Shown: positions 9,192 through 18,592 of the stretch, piece after piece
Layout of the letters: each line of letters starts with the position of its first letter
How positions within the stretch are numbered: the stretch's first letter is position 1
Origin: Methylomonas rosea
Lineage (GTDB): Bacteria > Pseudomonadota > Gammaproteobacteria > Methylococcales > Methylomonadaceae
Assembly: GCF_024505055.1 (NCBI RefSeq)
Contig: NZ_JANIBL010000004.1
Coordinates: forward strand, 47,490 to 111,489
Direction of reading: 5' to 3'
DNA: 64,000 nt
Translations under genes and position numbers: made by a program
Notes under the pieces: generated by a model
Told to the model about the DNA's origin: nothing
The model's input: the letters and a program-made list of their open reading frames with translations, nothing else
Database searches by the model: none

Positions 9192-9201
9192 ACCGGAAAC
9201 G

Positions 9202-9227
9202 AGCCGAAGCGGATCCGCGCTTCGGCT
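9202..9227. terminator. Hairpin after speE
   Basis: A perfect 10-bp stem AGCCGAAGCG/CGCTTCGGCT with a six-base loop starts ten bases after the speE stop. There is no T-run, so it may stabilise the mRNA end rather than act as a classical terminator. The rest of the gap to 9449 shows nothing else. Confidence 0.45.
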
Positions 9228-9449
9228 GCCGCCGAGCAGTATTTCACGCCGCACAGCACTCTCAAACCGCTTCACTACCTTAAGCTCGACATCACTGACC
9301 TTGATAGCTGTCGGACTATCTGAGACACTACAAATCGTAAGGTTGCACCTACAGCGCTTACCCGCTCGACGACATAATCTTGCGGCTGGCCGAACAATCC
9401 CAAAAGCTTATTTCAACACCCTCGCCAGGAGATGATTAGGAATCAACCG

Positions 9450-10364
9450 ATGACCACGCCTCCTGACAAAACCCAGTTAATCTTGTCCAACACCTTAGTC
9501 GGCAAATTATCCGAAAACGGTCGCGACCTTTCGGAGCTGGAGCCTTATTTAGTGGTTTTATCCGGTAGCGAACAAGGCAAGCAATTTAAATTACATAATC
9601 ACCAACATGTGCTGGGCCGCGAACCGGCCGTGGATATTCTGATTCCCGATCCGAAAGTCTCCCGGCGCCACAGCATGCTATCGGTGAACAGCCAGCATAT
9701 CCTGCTCGAAGACTTAAATTCCACCAACGGCACTTACGTCAACGGCAAGCGCGTCGCAAAACATAAACTCGAACTGCTCGACAGAATCCGGCTGGGCGAC
9801 ACCTACCTAAAAATCGATTACAAACGCTTCAACGAAGCCAAATCCGAACAGGCACTTTACGCGGCGGCGAATCTGGATTCGATGACCAACATTCTTAACC
9901 GCAACGCCTTCATGTTGCGTGCGCAACAGGAGTTGTCTTTTTGTAAACGCAACGAAACCCGCTTGACCGTGATGATGTGCGACGCCGATCATTTCAAGCG
10001 AACCAACGACAACTTCGGCCACCTCGCCGGCGATCAAGTCCTTAAGGAATTGGCGAAAATTCTGAATGCGGAAATGCGCCAAGAGGACTTTCTGGCCCGT
10101 TACGGCGGTGAAGAATTCATCATGTTATTGCGGGAGATTTCCAGCGATGCCGCAGCCGCTTTGGCGGAACGCATCAGACTGACGGTGATGCAGCATACGT
10201 TTCAATACCAAAATCAGCAGATACCTGCCACCATTTCGATTGGCGTCTGCTCGTGCCGGGTAGTCACCGACACATCCCTGGAAGCTATCATTCAAGCGGC
10301 CGACGACGCCCTTTACCGCGCCAAGAAAAACGGCCGAAATCGCGTAGAAATCAACACCCAATAA
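9450..10364 (+). CDS. FHA-GGDEF diguanylate cyclase
   Basis: An N-terminal FHA domain (GREPAVDI, KVSRRHSML, STNGTYVNGK, about residues 45-115) binds phosphothreonine peptides. A C-terminal GGDEF domain carries an intact active site GGEEF at residues 219-223 and an RQED inhibitory site exactly five residues before it. It should make cyclic di-GMP from GTP in the cytoplasm, with product inhibition. ATG at 9450 is preferred to the in-frame ATG at 9432 because AGGA lies eight bases before it, whereas the earlier ATG touches its only purine run. No kinase or phosphatase partner is adjacent. Confidence 0.9.
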   Translation: MTTPPDKTQLILSNTLVGKLSENGRDLSELEPYLVVLSGSEQGKQFKLHNHQHVLGREPAVDILIPDPKVSRRHSMLSVNSQHILLEDLNSTNGTYVNGKRVAKHKLELLDRIRLGDTYLKIDYKRFNEAKSEQALYAAANLDSMTNILNRNAFMLRAQQELSFCKRNETRLTVMMCDADHFKRTNDNFGHLAGDQVLKELAKILNAEMRQEDFLARYGGEEFIMLLREISSDAAAALAERIRLTVMQHTFQYQNQQIPATISIGVCSCRVVTDTSLEAIIQAADDALYRAKKNGRNRVEINTQ

Positions 10365-10525
10365 CTTTGATTTGCAAACCAGGCAAAACAAACATCTGGT
10401 CGCATAAGGTATTTGCATTTCTCTGCGCCGTGCGTTACTGTCGGACTTCCAGTGTTTTCGGCATTCTGCTGCTATGCTTAGCACGTCAGTAGAATTAAAT
10501 TTGTAACACCACGGGAGTACCTAAC

Positions 10526-10963
10526 ATGAATAAAAATAAATTCCTCACCACCTGCTTACTGTCAGGTGCATTACTGGCAAGCCAAACGGCACATGCGGAC
10601 GAAAACCATCCGGGTTATCTGGCGGGGTTTACTTCCAGAGTCAGCCAAGGCTTCGCTAACACCACTTTCAGTTTTATCGAAATCCCTAAAAACGTGGTCA
10701 ACATCACTCACGACCAAAACATCCTGCTTGGTTCGAGTTGGGGCGTGTTACGTGGCGTGGCTCACACGGTCAGCCGCACCCTGATAGGCGTGGCGGAGCT
10801 GATTGCCTCGCCGATACCCACCGATGAATTTATCTCTCCGCCATACGTCTGGGACCGTTTTAGCGAAGATACCCGTTACTTCGGCCTGCATTTCCCCGGT
10901 TACTGGACTCATTACGGCCCGCTGGATCACGGTTATTCCGACACGCTGGACCATGGCAAGTAA
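10526..10963 (+). CDS. Exosortase-associated secreted protein (TIGR04073-like)
   Basis: A 145-residue protein with a clear signal peptide ending at QTAHA. The mature part (RVSQGFANTTFSFIEIPKNV, then WGVLRGVAHTVSRTLIGVAELI) fits my memory of the TIGR04073 family, found in exosortase/PEP-CTERM bacteria with no known function. GGGAG lies before the start. The gene sits 35 bases ahead of an OmpA-like lipoprotein on the same strand, so both are likely co-expressed envelope proteins. A PEP-CTERM substrate occurs at 56418. The family call needs a profile search. Confidence 0.6.
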   Translation: MNKNKFLTTCLLSGALLASQTAHADENHPGYLAGFTSRVSQGFANTTFSFIEIPKNVVNITHDQNILLGSSWGVLRGVAHTVSRTLIGVAELIASPIPTDEFISPPYVWDRFSEDTRYFGLHFPGYWTHYGPLDHGYSDTLDHGK

Positions 10964-10998
10964 CGCGGACGATACCGCTCGATTTAGAGGATAAGATC

Positions 10999-11694
10999 AT
11001 GAAAAAAAAATACGTATACATCCCGCTTGCCGTTCTGGCTCTATCGCTGACCGCCTGTTCCACGCCCAAAAAAGATGTGGCTGGACTCAGCGCTGAAATT
11101 GATGCCGCATCCAAAGGCCATTACGGTCAAGCCTTGCTCCACGCCTCAAAGGCTGAACAAGATTTAAAGTCGGCTAACCATGTACTGAAGCATTGGCAAA
11201 ACGATTACTACTGGAACATAGACGAGAGCCTAAAAGCGCAGGAGGCTGCAAAATCAGCCGCGGCACACATTTTGGCCTCGGAAAAAGAGTATTGCCAGTG
11301 GCTGACCGAGGCGCATTCACAAAACCATCATCACGTGGAAACGATTCATGAAACCGTAGCCTACTTCAAAACCGGTAGCCACGTGCCGTTTAAAACCAAG
11401 GAAGATACCATCAGTCATATCGGTCACTTTTTACACGACCACCCCGACTCAACAGCTACTGTAACGGCTTCTACCGACACAGTCGGCAAACCAGCCGCTA
11501 ACCAGGCGCTGTCGGAAAGAAGAGCTAAATCCGTTAGCGAACTGCTGATTAAAAATGGCGCCAGAGCCTCGCAACTGGTCTCCAAAGCTATCGGCGAAGC
11601 CGGCGGCCCAGATAACACGGCGGATCAGAATCACCGCGTTGCCGTGGTTATTTCCGCGCATCCCGACTATCTCGACTGCCCTAAACTGAAGTAA
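10999..11694 (+). CDS. OmpA-like peptidoglycan-associated lipoprotein
   Basis: The N-terminus MKKKYVYIPLAVLALSLTAC is a lipoprotein signal peptide with lipobox LTAC. Residues about 35-110 are helical and rich in Ala and Lys (coiled-coil-like). The C-terminal domain from FKTGSHVPF onward has the OmpA_C pattern, ending with NQALSERRAKSVSELLIKNGA and a degenerate NHRVAVVI motif, so it is expected to bind peptidoglycan from the outer membrane. The loop usually rich in Gly and Asp is reduced to TASTDTVGKPAANQ. It follows the exosortase-associated gene closely. Confidence 0.8.
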   Translation: MKKKYVYIPLAVLALSLTACSTPKKDVAGLSAEIDAASKGHYGQALLHASKAEQDLKSANHVLKHWQNDYYWNIDESLKAQEAAKSAAAHILASEKEYCQWLTEAHSQNHHHVETIHETVAYFKTGSHVPFKTKEDTISHIGHFLHDHPDSTATVTASTDTVGKPAANQALSERRAKSVSELLIKNGARASQLVSKAIGEAGGPDNTADQNHRVAVVISAHPDYLDCPKLK

Positions 11695-11729
11695 GTCCAA
11701 CCCGCCCTGCTAGCGGCAGGGTGCTTGGC

Positions 11730-11767
11730 GGCAGAGATTCAATAACATCGATTATCGAATCTCTGCC
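11730..11767. terminator. Convergent hairpin after OmpA-like gene
   Basis: A perfect 11-bp stem GGCAGAGATTC/GAATCTCTGCC lies between the convergent genes ending at 11694 (+) and 11773 (-). A smaller CCCTGC/GCAGGG hairpin lies just before it. There is no T-run, but the place suggests a two-way transcript end. Confidence 0.5.
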
Positions 11768-11772
11768 CCACA

Positions 11773-11976
11773 TCACATCTGGTCTGCCTGCTGTTTCCGC
11801 CGGTCCGCACTTTCAAAAATCTGCTTTTCCGCATCTCTGGCCTGATCCATGGGTTGCTTGATTGCATCCGCAAGCGGCGGCTGCACTGCTGCCGGCGGAT
11901 TAGCCTTATCGGTCGGCGCCGAGTCGCAAGCCGGCAAACCGCAAGCCACTAGTAAAAAAATCAAAGTGTTTTTCAT
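11773..11976 (-). CDS. Small putative lipoprotein
   Basis: A 67-residue product beginning MKNTLIFLLVACGLPAC, a short signal peptide with a lipobox at LPAC. The rest is hydrophilic: a Pro/Ala-rich stretch, then a helical tail rich in Asp, Glu, Lys and Gln (QARDAEKQIFESADRRKQQ). I do not recognise a family. It stands alone between an OmpA-like gene on the other strand and the ComFB-like gene upstream, 71 bases away. Confidence 0.6.
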   Translation of the reverse strand: MKNTLIFLLVACGLPACDSAPTDKANPPAAVQPPLADAIKQPMDQARDAEKQIFESADRRKQQADQM

Positions 11977-12047
11977 GGATTTATAAAACCTATTCGGGGG
12001 CTATTGGACATTACACTTCGGACTCAGCGGCCGGCGATGCCCAATAT

Positions 12048-12323
12048 TCAATCATTCCGGTGCTCGCGGGGCCTACGCAAAACCTGCTGTATCGCCTGCT
12101 CCACCGCCATATCGACAGCACTGGCCATCTCCTGATATTGCTGCTCGCTGACGTTAATGCCCTTGTCGATGGTATTACGCACATAACACGGCGGTAATTT
12201 ATTCAGCGCCAAACAGGCGACGTCTTCCTGAAATGCTTGACTGAACGGCTCGTCGGCCTGCTCGGCAAGCTTCCACAGCCGGTCTATCACCAATCGCTCG
12301 TAATAATTACTAATATTCAGCAT
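12048..12323 (-). CDS. ComFB-family protein
   Basis: About 91 residues when started at the second Met (MLNISNYYERLV), which has AAGAGG five bases before it; the first possible Met adds seven unlikely residues. The pattern NYYERLV, QEDVACLALNKLPPCYV and AVDMAVEQAIQQVL matches the ComFB (late competence) family, recently described as cyclic di-nucleotide binding. Such a role would fit the FHA-GGDEF cyclase encoded about 2 kb away, though they are not in one operon. The gene stands alone on the minus strand. Confidence 0.7.
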   Translation of the reverse strand: MLNISNYYERLVIDRLWKLAEQADEPFSQAFQEDVACLALNKLPPCYVRNTIDKGINVSEQQYQEMASAVDMAVEQAIQQVLRRPREHRND

Positions 12324-12431
12324 AAAGACCTCTTGGCATGACATTGGCTAAAATTGCTAGCTAAGCATAGCCGAGAATCCTTTCGGGCCTAGTCCATTCT
12401 TTCGTTTTAGTAGACGCAATAGAGCTTTGGA

Positions 12432-13631
12432 TCACTCCGCCCGTAAAGCTTCCAACGGATTCAATCTAGCGGCTTTGATGGCCGGCACCACGCCGGCCGC
12501 TATGCCTATACCTAAGGAAATTGCAAAGGCGGTAACGATGTAGTTCCAGGCCAATTGCACCGGTAGCGCCGGAACGAAAGCGGCAGCGAGCTTCACCAGT
12601 GCCACGCCCAACAAAACGCCTCCAGCCCCGCCGACCAAGCTCAGCAACATCGCTTCGCCGAGAAACAGGTTAAACACCATGCCACGCTCGGCACCGATGG
12701 CGCGCAACAAACCAATCTCAGACACCCGTTCCGAAACGGCGATGGTCATGATGGTGAGAATACCGACCGAGCCCACCAGCAACGAGATACTACCCAGCGC
12801 CGCCACCGCCAAGGTCAATACGCTCAATACCGAATCCATTTTTTCCAGCATCTGGTTCTGAGTGACTATCGTAAAATCCTCGGCTCCGTGCCGCGCTATC
12901 AAACGGCGCTTGATAGCTTTTTCGACTGTTTCCGCGCTGGTTTCGCTGCTGTACAGCAAATCGATTTCCATCAAACTCTGCCGATCAAACATTTCCATGG
13001 CCTTGCCGCTGGCGATGAATACAGTGTCATCCAGGTCAAAACCCAACATCTGGCCTTTGGCCTGCATCACGCCGATGACCCGAAACCGGTCGCTGCCGAT
13101 GCGAATCCGTTGTCCCAGCGGATTGGCATTGCCGAATAATTCGGCGCGCATCTTACTGCCCAATACCGCGAAAGCGCGCGGGTTATCGAGACCATCGTTA
13201 GGCAAAAAGCGGCCGCTATCGACTTTCAGCTGCCATACTTGCGGCAACGCGGCCCCCACCCCAAATACATTGGCGCGGCGCTGTTTAGTGCCGGCCTCGA
13301 TCCGCGCATTGCCTTGTACCAGTGGCATCGCCGCCAGCACATGGTCCAGATTTTCCAGACTGGCGGCATCGGCTGTCGATAATGGCCGCACCGTGCTGAT
13401 GGTAGCACCGGATAAGCCAAAGGTAGTTGTTTTACCGGGATAAACCGCGATCAAATGCGTGCCGAACTGGGTAAATTCCGCTAGCACGAAACTATGAATA
13501 CCACGGCCGATGGAGGTCAAAATCACCACGGCGGCAATGCCGATAATCAAACCCAACGCCGTCAGCAGGGAACGTTGTTTATGACTACTAATGCTGCGTA
13601 GCGCCAGTTTGGCTAAATCCAGCCAATTCAT
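12432..13631 (-). CDS. MacB/FtsX-type ABC transporter permease 2
   Basis: A 399-residue inner-membrane permease. It has an N-terminal transmembrane helix (SLLTALGLIIGIAAVVILTSIG), a large periplasmic MacB-core domain, and three C-terminal helices with the FtsX pattern (SVGILTIMTIAVSERVSEIGLLRAIGA). Its start lies one base after the stop of the second permease gene upstream, so the two are coupled and probably form a heterodimer. No ATPase or adaptor gene is adjacent; a matching pair lies at 22192-23996 on the same strand. Confidence 0.88.
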   Translation of the reverse strand: MNWLDLAKLALRSISSHKQRSLLTALGLIIGIAAVVILTSIGRGIHSFVLAEFTQFGTHLIAVYPGKTTTFGLSGATISTVRPLSTADAASLENLDHVLAAMPLVQGNARIEAGTKQRRANVFGVGAALPQVWQLKVDSGRFLPNDGLDNPRAFAVLGSKMRAELFGNANPLGQRIRIGSDRFRVIGVMQAKGQMLGFDLDDTVFIASGKAMEMFDRQSLMEIDLLYSSETSAETVEKAIKRRLIARHGAEDFTIVTQNQMLEKMDSVLSVLTLAVAALGSISLLVGSVGILTIMTIAVSERVSEIGLLRAIGAERGMVFNLFLGEAMLLSLVGGAGGVLLGVALVKLAAAFVPALPVQLAWNYIVTAFAISLGIGIAAGVVPAIKAARLNPLEALRAE

Positions 13632-13632
13632 C

Positions 13633-14838
13633 TTAGCGCCTCGCCAAAGCCGCGACCGGATCCAGCCGCGCCGCCTTGCGGGCCGGCATTACCCCGAAAA
13701 TCAAGCCGGTGGCCAGCGCCACCGCCAAGGCCGACAATCGGGCCCAAAGCGGCAAAGCCAGCGGAAAATTCGGATACAGCCACTGCAATACCAAGATTCC
13801 GAACTGCCCTATCACGCTGCCGACCAGCGCGCCAGCCAAAGACAGCAAGGCCGCTTCGCATAAAAACCAGCGTTGCAACTGGCTTTGCGTAGCGCCCAAG
13901 GCTTTCAACAAGCCAATCTCCGCCGTGCGTTGGCTGACGCTGACCAGCATCACATTCATCACCAACACGCCGGCCACCGCCAGACTGACCGCCGCAATAC
14001 CGGCTACGGTAAAGGTCAATGCGGTAAGGATTTTGTCGAAGGTATTCACCACGCTGTCCTGGGTAATCACCGTCACATCGTCCTCGCCTTCATGACGTAG
14101 CTTGATGATATTGCGGACTTCGTCAACGGCTTTATACATAGCGGCTTCCGAATGCGCCTCAATTAAAATCCGAAACAAGGAATGGCTGTCGAACAAGGCT
14201 TGCGCGGACGCAACTGGCACAATGATGAGTTCGTCGAAACCGGTGCCTATTGATTGACCTTCCTTGGCCAACACGCCAATCACTCGAAACCGCCGGTCGT
14301 TGATGCGCAGCCATTGGCCGACCGCTTGCTGGTGCGCGAACAATTCGTCACTGATGGTTTTGCCGATCACGCACACCGAGATTTCCTTATCGGCATCGGC
14401 CTCCGGCAGAAATTGGCCTTGGGCCATCGTTAAATGCCGCACCCGCAGCAAAGCGTGCGTGGAGCCCATCACATTGGTTTCCCGCTCCAGACCGCCGACC
14501 GACACCGGCGCCGAGCCGATGCTGACCGGGGCAATCGCCGCCACCTGCCGGCTGCGAAACAAGGCGGCGGCATCGTCCAACGTTAGATCGCGCGGGGTTT
14601 CGCCGAACAGAGGCGGATGGCCGCCGGTGGTTTCGGTGCGACCGGGCAGCACGATGACCAGATGGGTGCCCAGCGATTCGAATTCGTGGACTACATAATT
14701 GCGGGCGCTGTCGCCCAATGCGGTCAACACATTTACGGCAGCCACGCCTATGCTCATCGCCAAAATAATCAGCGCGGCGCGAAGGGGCTGGGTCCGGATG
14801 GCTTTGCCGGCCTGAAGGAGTAAGTCTTTACTGAGCAT
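13633..14838 (-). CDS. MacB/FtsX-type ABC transporter permease 1
   Basis: A 401-residue paralogue of the following permease: N-terminal helix (AALIILAMSIGVAAVNVLTALG), periplasmic domain, and three C-terminal helices ending in VMPARKAARLDPVAALAR. The phrase NVMLVSVSQRTAEIGLLKALGA is the FtsX signature. Two non-identical permeases in tandem are usual for exporters with an HlyD-like adaptor and a LolD-like ATPase. The 184 bases upstream to 15023 hold no gene and no clear promoter. Confidence 0.88.
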   Translation of the reverse strand: MLSKDLLLQAGKAIRTQPLRAALIILAMSIGVAAVNVLTALGDSARNYVVHEFESLGTHLVIVLPGRTETTGGHPPLFGETPRDLTLDDAAALFRSRQVAAIAPVSIGSAPVSVGGLERETNVMGSTHALLRVRHLTMAQGQFLPEADADKEISVCVIGKTISDELFAHQQAVGQWLRINDRRFRVIGVLAKEGQSIGTGFDELIIVPVASAQALFDSHSLFRILIEAHSEAAMYKAVDEVRNIIKLRHEGEDDVTVITQDSVVNTFDKILTALTFTVAGIAAVSLAVAGVLVMNVMLVSVSQRTAEIGLLKALGATQSQLQRWFLCEAALLSLAGALVGSVIGQFGILVLQWLYPNFPLALPLWARLSALAVALATGLIFGVMPARKAARLDPVAALARR

Positions 14839-15022
14839 GGCGATTGGGTAGCAAGCTTATCCGGCAGTTTAGCCGGAACCGCCAACAATACCCAGCGAAA
14901 ACGCTAGCGATCAATAGGTTACAAAAGTAAAACCTTGAGCTTAGGTTTTCCGGCGGCTAAGCGGGGCCAGCCAGTGCGCGTCGGTGCAGCTCGGCGCACA
15001 GCCCCTACAGAACCGCGACCAA

Positions 15023-16237
15023 TCAGTTGCCAAAGTAATTTATTATCAGTTTGCCGCCGGACATCACCAAATCAGGATACTCCAACAATTTAAGCTTTTG
15101 AATCGGATCGCCTTTTACCGCGATCAGGTCGGCAGGTGCACCGGACAGCAGAGTGCCCAGTAGAGGAATGTTCAGATACTGGCCGGCTTTGGAGGTTGCG
15201 GTCCGTATCACATCTAATGGCGTCATGCCCGCCAGATGTTGTAAGTACAGTAATTCCTGAGCATCTATGCCCCAGGGAATGTCAGGATGAGCGATTTCCG
15301 CGCCGTACAAAAACTCCGCACCCAGCTCGGCTAAGCGTCTGACATTGCTGCTCACGCCCGGACATTTGGACAAGGTGTCGATGGTGCTGACGATTCTGAC
15401 CTGCTGTGCCACGGCCCGCTGTAATTGCGCATCCGGCAATTTGTCGCAGGGCGCATGCGCCCATTCATCGACACCGGCATCCAAGGCTAATTGTGCGCCT
15501 TTGGATTCGGCAAGATGCGCCGCCACCCGTCGGCCCAGTTGATGGGCTTCGTCGACGATGGCCGCCAACACAACCGGAGATAACGTCGGCCAGCTATGAG
15601 GCTTATCATGCGTTTTGGCATGCGGGTGTTCGGAGTGAGCGTGTGTGTGCCCGCCAGACCAAGGCGCGCCTGCTTCGCCACCCGGCTCCAGCGCCACTTT
15701 GATCAGCACCGCGCCGCCCGCCACCAGTTTCCGCACCGCTTGCCGCGCTTGTTGCGCGTCGGCTACCGGCATGGCAATGTCGGTTTCGCCCAGATTAGGG
15801 ATCGGATAGCCTGCCGGCGCGGTAATAATCGGTCCCGACGTCATCAGCCTTAAACTGCCGTCACCGCCGACAGGCTGATGCAGCGGCCCGCCGACATCGC
15901 GCACCGTAGTGATGCCATGGCGCAACACGGAATCGGCCGGTACGTGTTGATAGCTTAAATGCGCGTGTAACTCGATAAAACCGGGCAATAAGGTTGCATC
16001 ACCGAGATCGAGTCGGGGCGCATCGCTATCTTTAAAGGCTTCCCGACTGTCTATCCGGGTGACCTTGCCGTCACTGATCAGCACCGCTGCATCATTTCTG
16101 AGCGCATAGCCATCGAAAACCCGCGCCGCCGAGATTAGCAGCGGTTCATCTTGGGCGAAGGCGGCGCTGCCCGGCAAAGTCAGCGCCAGCACCGATAGCA
16201 ATTGGAGGCAGCGGTTGATACGAGATTGAGATTTCAT
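15023..16237 (-). CDS. Secreted metal-dependent amidohydrolase
   Basis: Start chosen at 16237 (MKSQSRINRC) because it opens a good signal peptide ending at GSAAFA; the longer frame from 16336 overlaps the upstream receptor gene and adds 33 unlikely residues. About 404 residues. The metal motif is LPGFIELHAHLSY and the C-terminal fold includes PADLIAVKGDP, typical of imidazolonepropionase-like amidohydrolases. Around residues 194-213 there is an unusual His-rich insert (GHTHAHSEHPHAKTH) that may bind metal. It lies 65 bases downstream of a TonB receptor gene, so it probably processes a ligand in the periplasm. The substrate is unknown. Confidence 0.8.
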   Translation of the reverse strand: MKSQSRINRCLQLLSVLALTLPGSAAFAQDEPLLISAARVFDGYALRNDAAVLISDGKVTRIDSREAFKDSDAPRLDLGDATLLPGFIELHAHLSYQHVPADSVLRHGITTVRDVGGPLHQPVGGDGSLRLMTSGPIITAPAGYPIPNLGETDIAMPVADAQQARQAVRKLVAGGAVLIKVALEPGGEAGAPWSGGHTHAHSEHPHAKTHDKPHSWPTLSPVVLAAIVDEAHQLGRRVAAHLAESKGAQLALDAGVDEWAHAPCDKLPDAQLQRAVAQQVRIVSTIDTLSKCPGVSSNVRRLAELGAEFLYGAEIAHPDIPWGIDAQELLYLQHLAGMTPLDVIRTATSKAGQYLNIPLLGTLLSGAPADLIAVKGDPIQKLKLLEYPDLVMSGGKLIINYFGN

Positions 16238-16302
16238 AGCTATTTCGCAAAAAACAGCGCCGGCGAAAACCGGCACTGCCGAGTTGAAGTGGATTAAATC
16301 GC

Positions 16303-18294
16303 CTAGAAGCTGGCAGCAATACCAATTTGCCCCCAAATGCCAGGCATTTGATAACCGGGGCGATAGACATAGCGCTTGTCGAACAAGTTTTCCACGCTAA
16401 CAAAGACTTCGCCTTTTTTGCCCAACCCGGCGACCGGATAGGCCAGCCGGGTATTAGCCACGGTAAAGGCTTCGACACGCTGGTTATTCACTTCGCCGAC
16501 ATTCCGGGCTCTGTTCAACGCCCAGGTTCTTGATTGATATTGCAGATCGAAGGAAAAACGCAGCGGGCCGATTGGGCCGTTGATGCCGGCGGTCACCGCT
16601 TGCTCCGGGGTGTAGGGCAAATTCGGGATGCTGGGGTTTAATAAGGTCAATCCCGCAAACAGACTCCAATCGGCGAATAACTCCTGCTTGACGGAGGCTT
16701 CTAAACCGCGCATCCAGTACGAGCCGTAATTGAGATAAGCACCCTGGGTTAAGTCGAACACGTAGCGGTTTTTGACATTATCGATGAAAAAACTCAAATC
16801 GATTTTTGTAGTTTTGAACGGCGAGGCTTTTAACCCCACTTCGGCATGATCGACATTCTCAGGCGACAAATTTTGCCAGCCGTTGGCTGAAAAATTCGGT
16901 AAAAAGCCGCCGGAAAACATATTTAACGGCACATTCGACAAGGCACCGGCGTTAGCCGCCACGTCAATGCCGGGATAGTTGACGCCGTTGGAGACGTTGC
17001 CGAACACGGTTAAATCTTCCGAGACAAATGACAAGCCGGCATGCGGCGAGGCTTTGGACTGGTAGTGGCTATGATCATAAAAACGGACGCCGACAGACGG
17101 CACCATTACCCAGTTTTTGCTCAACACCACGTCGTGATTCAAAGCTAGATAAGGACTGGTGAGCCTGAAAGTGGGTGTGGCGAATTGATACACTGGGTTG
17201 CCGGTTTGCGCACCCAGATTGGTCACTTTACCGTTCAGCCATTCGTTATCGATACCGGCCAGTAAGGTGCCGCCCTGCCACGGCGAAAACTGTTCCTTCC
17301 AGCGAAAACCGTCCATGCTGTATTGGCTGAGCAGGTTCGAACGGTTATCGGCAAAGCCGGTGAAATAAGTATTCTGGCTCAACCAGTTACCGTCGCCGCC
17401 GTTGTGGTACAGAGTAAATTTACCTTGCCAATCGCCGTGTTCGTGGCTAACGCTGGCGGCAACCATACCGGCAACCGTATCGTACTCGCCGATAGGCGGC
17501 GTGACACCGTATTGTCCGGGATCGCCGGCTTTGTTATCCGCGTACAGAAAAGTCACATCCGAACGCCATTGCCCATTGAGCTGATAACCGGCTTTACCCA
17601 TTACGTTGCGCAACTCGCCATAGCCATTTTGGCGATGGCCATCCGATTTGGCATAGCCTTGCGCCAGCGAGAAATCGAAATCGCCGTACTTGCCCTGCAC
17701 ATCGGCTTGTTCGGTAATCGTCCCGAAAAAGCCGCCGGACAAACGGCCGCTACCGTGTAGACCGTCCTCGATCACAGTTTTGGTTTGCAGGTTGATCGAG
17801 CCGAAGTTATTGCCGTTGATATGTGGTTGCGGACCCTTGTACACCGTAATCGATTGCATGCCGTTGACGGGCAACAAATCCAGTAAGGGATGGTTCCAGG
17901 TGGCCATATACATAGGTATGTCGTCGATATAGGTTTTAATCTCGCTTCCCGGCCGGCCCGTGCCTTGACCGCGAATCGAAACCGCACCACCCTGGTCACC
18001 GCCGAACGCGCCGACCGGGTTATAGCGCGAGATTTGCACGCCGGGCGTTCTTTTCAGCACGGACGCCAGATCCAGCGCATTCTGATCGCGGATTTGCTCT
18101 TCTGTGACAACTGCGGACACGCCGGAGAACTCGTCCACATGGTTTTCTTCGATAATGGGGCTGGCGACTACCTCGGTGGAATCGAGTTCGTCAGTCTTTT
18201 CCTCTGCAATCACGGCAGCACTGGTTTGTAGTAGCACCAAGGAAACCAGCAAGGGCTTGGGTAAATTCAGTAGGGGCGGCAAGGCGTATTTCAT
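16303..18294 (-). CDS. TonB-dependent outer-membrane receptor
   Basis: A receptor of about 663 residues. The ATG at 18294 (MKYALPPLLN) gives a signal peptide ending near AAVIAEE. The TonB box is likely STEVVAS; the plug domain follows (LKRTPGVQISRYN, VSIRGQGTGRPGSEIKTYIDDIP, GMQSITVYKGPQP), then a 22-strand barrel ending in an aromatic residue (GIAASF). By family it imports a metal chelate or similar ligand with TonB energy. A 22-bp near-palindrome lies about 45 bases upstream and an AraC-type regulator is divergent. The secreted amidohydrolase follows it. Confidence 0.9.
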   Translation of the reverse strand: MKYALPPLLNLPKPLLVSLVLLQTSAAVIAEEKTDELDSTEVVASPIIEENHVDEFSGVSAVVTEEQIRDQNALDLASVLKRTPGVQISRYNPVGAFGGDQGGAVSIRGQGTGRPGSEIKTYIDDIPMYMATWNHPLLDLLPVNGMQSITVYKGPQPHINGNNFGSINLQTKTVIEDGLHGSGRLSGGFFGTITEQADVQGKYGDFDFSLAQGYAKSDGHRQNGYGELRNVMGKAGYQLNGQWRSDVTFLYADNKAGDPGQYGVTPPIGEYDTVAGMVAASVSHEHGDWQGKFTLYHNGGDGNWLSQNTYFTGFADNRSNLLSQYSMDGFRWKEQFSPWQGGTLLAGIDNEWLNGKVTNLGAQTGNPVYQFATPTFRLTSPYLALNHDVVLSKNWVMVPSVGVRFYDHSHYQSKASPHAGLSFVSEDLTVFGNVSNGVNYPGIDVAANAGALSNVPLNMFSGGFLPNFSANGWQNLSPENVDHAEVGLKASPFKTTKIDLSFFIDNVKNRYVFDLTQGAYLNYGSYWMRGLEASVKQELFADWSLFAGLTLLNPSIPNLPYTPEQAVTAGINGPIGPLRFSFDLQYQSRTWALNRARNVGEVNNQRVEAFTVANTRLAYPVAGLGKKGEVFVSVENLFDKRYVYRPGYQMPGIWGQIGIAASF

Positions 18295-18338
18295 GATAAT
18301 TCCAGTCAACATTCGGCAAATATAAAACCCGATCCACC

Positions 18339-18360
18339 GAACATTTATCGATTAATGTTC
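18339..18360. promoter_or_regulatory. 22-bp near-palindrome upstream of the TonB receptor
   Basis: GAACATT and AATGTTC flank an ATCGAT centre; only one symmetric pair of positions breaks the palindrome. It lies 45 bases before the receptor start, in an AT-rich 300-base divergent gap. It could be an operator for the divergent regulator or for a Fur-like repressor, though it does not read as a clear Fur box. The rest of the gap to 18592 is AT-rich without another clear signal. Confidence 0.5.
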
Positions 18361-18592
18361 AACTATGGAAAGCGTTTATTACAATGCTGATTTTAACGAA
18401 TCACTCGTAGCCGCCTAAACTCCTTTCATATGCTAAAAGTAATATTTTTTATGCTATAAGTAGCAGCCGGTAATGTCTGGCGTTTCGATTATTTCATCCA
18501 AAAAACTCAGCAGCCTATTTAATAACTATTAATTAAGCCAAATAACACAGTTTAAATAAAATTTACCCGTTGCTAACCACACAGAGATTGCC

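Noticed and set aside
12862..13443. 193-codon frame on the plus strand
   Set aside because: It is antisense to the MacB-type permease gene and has no family features.
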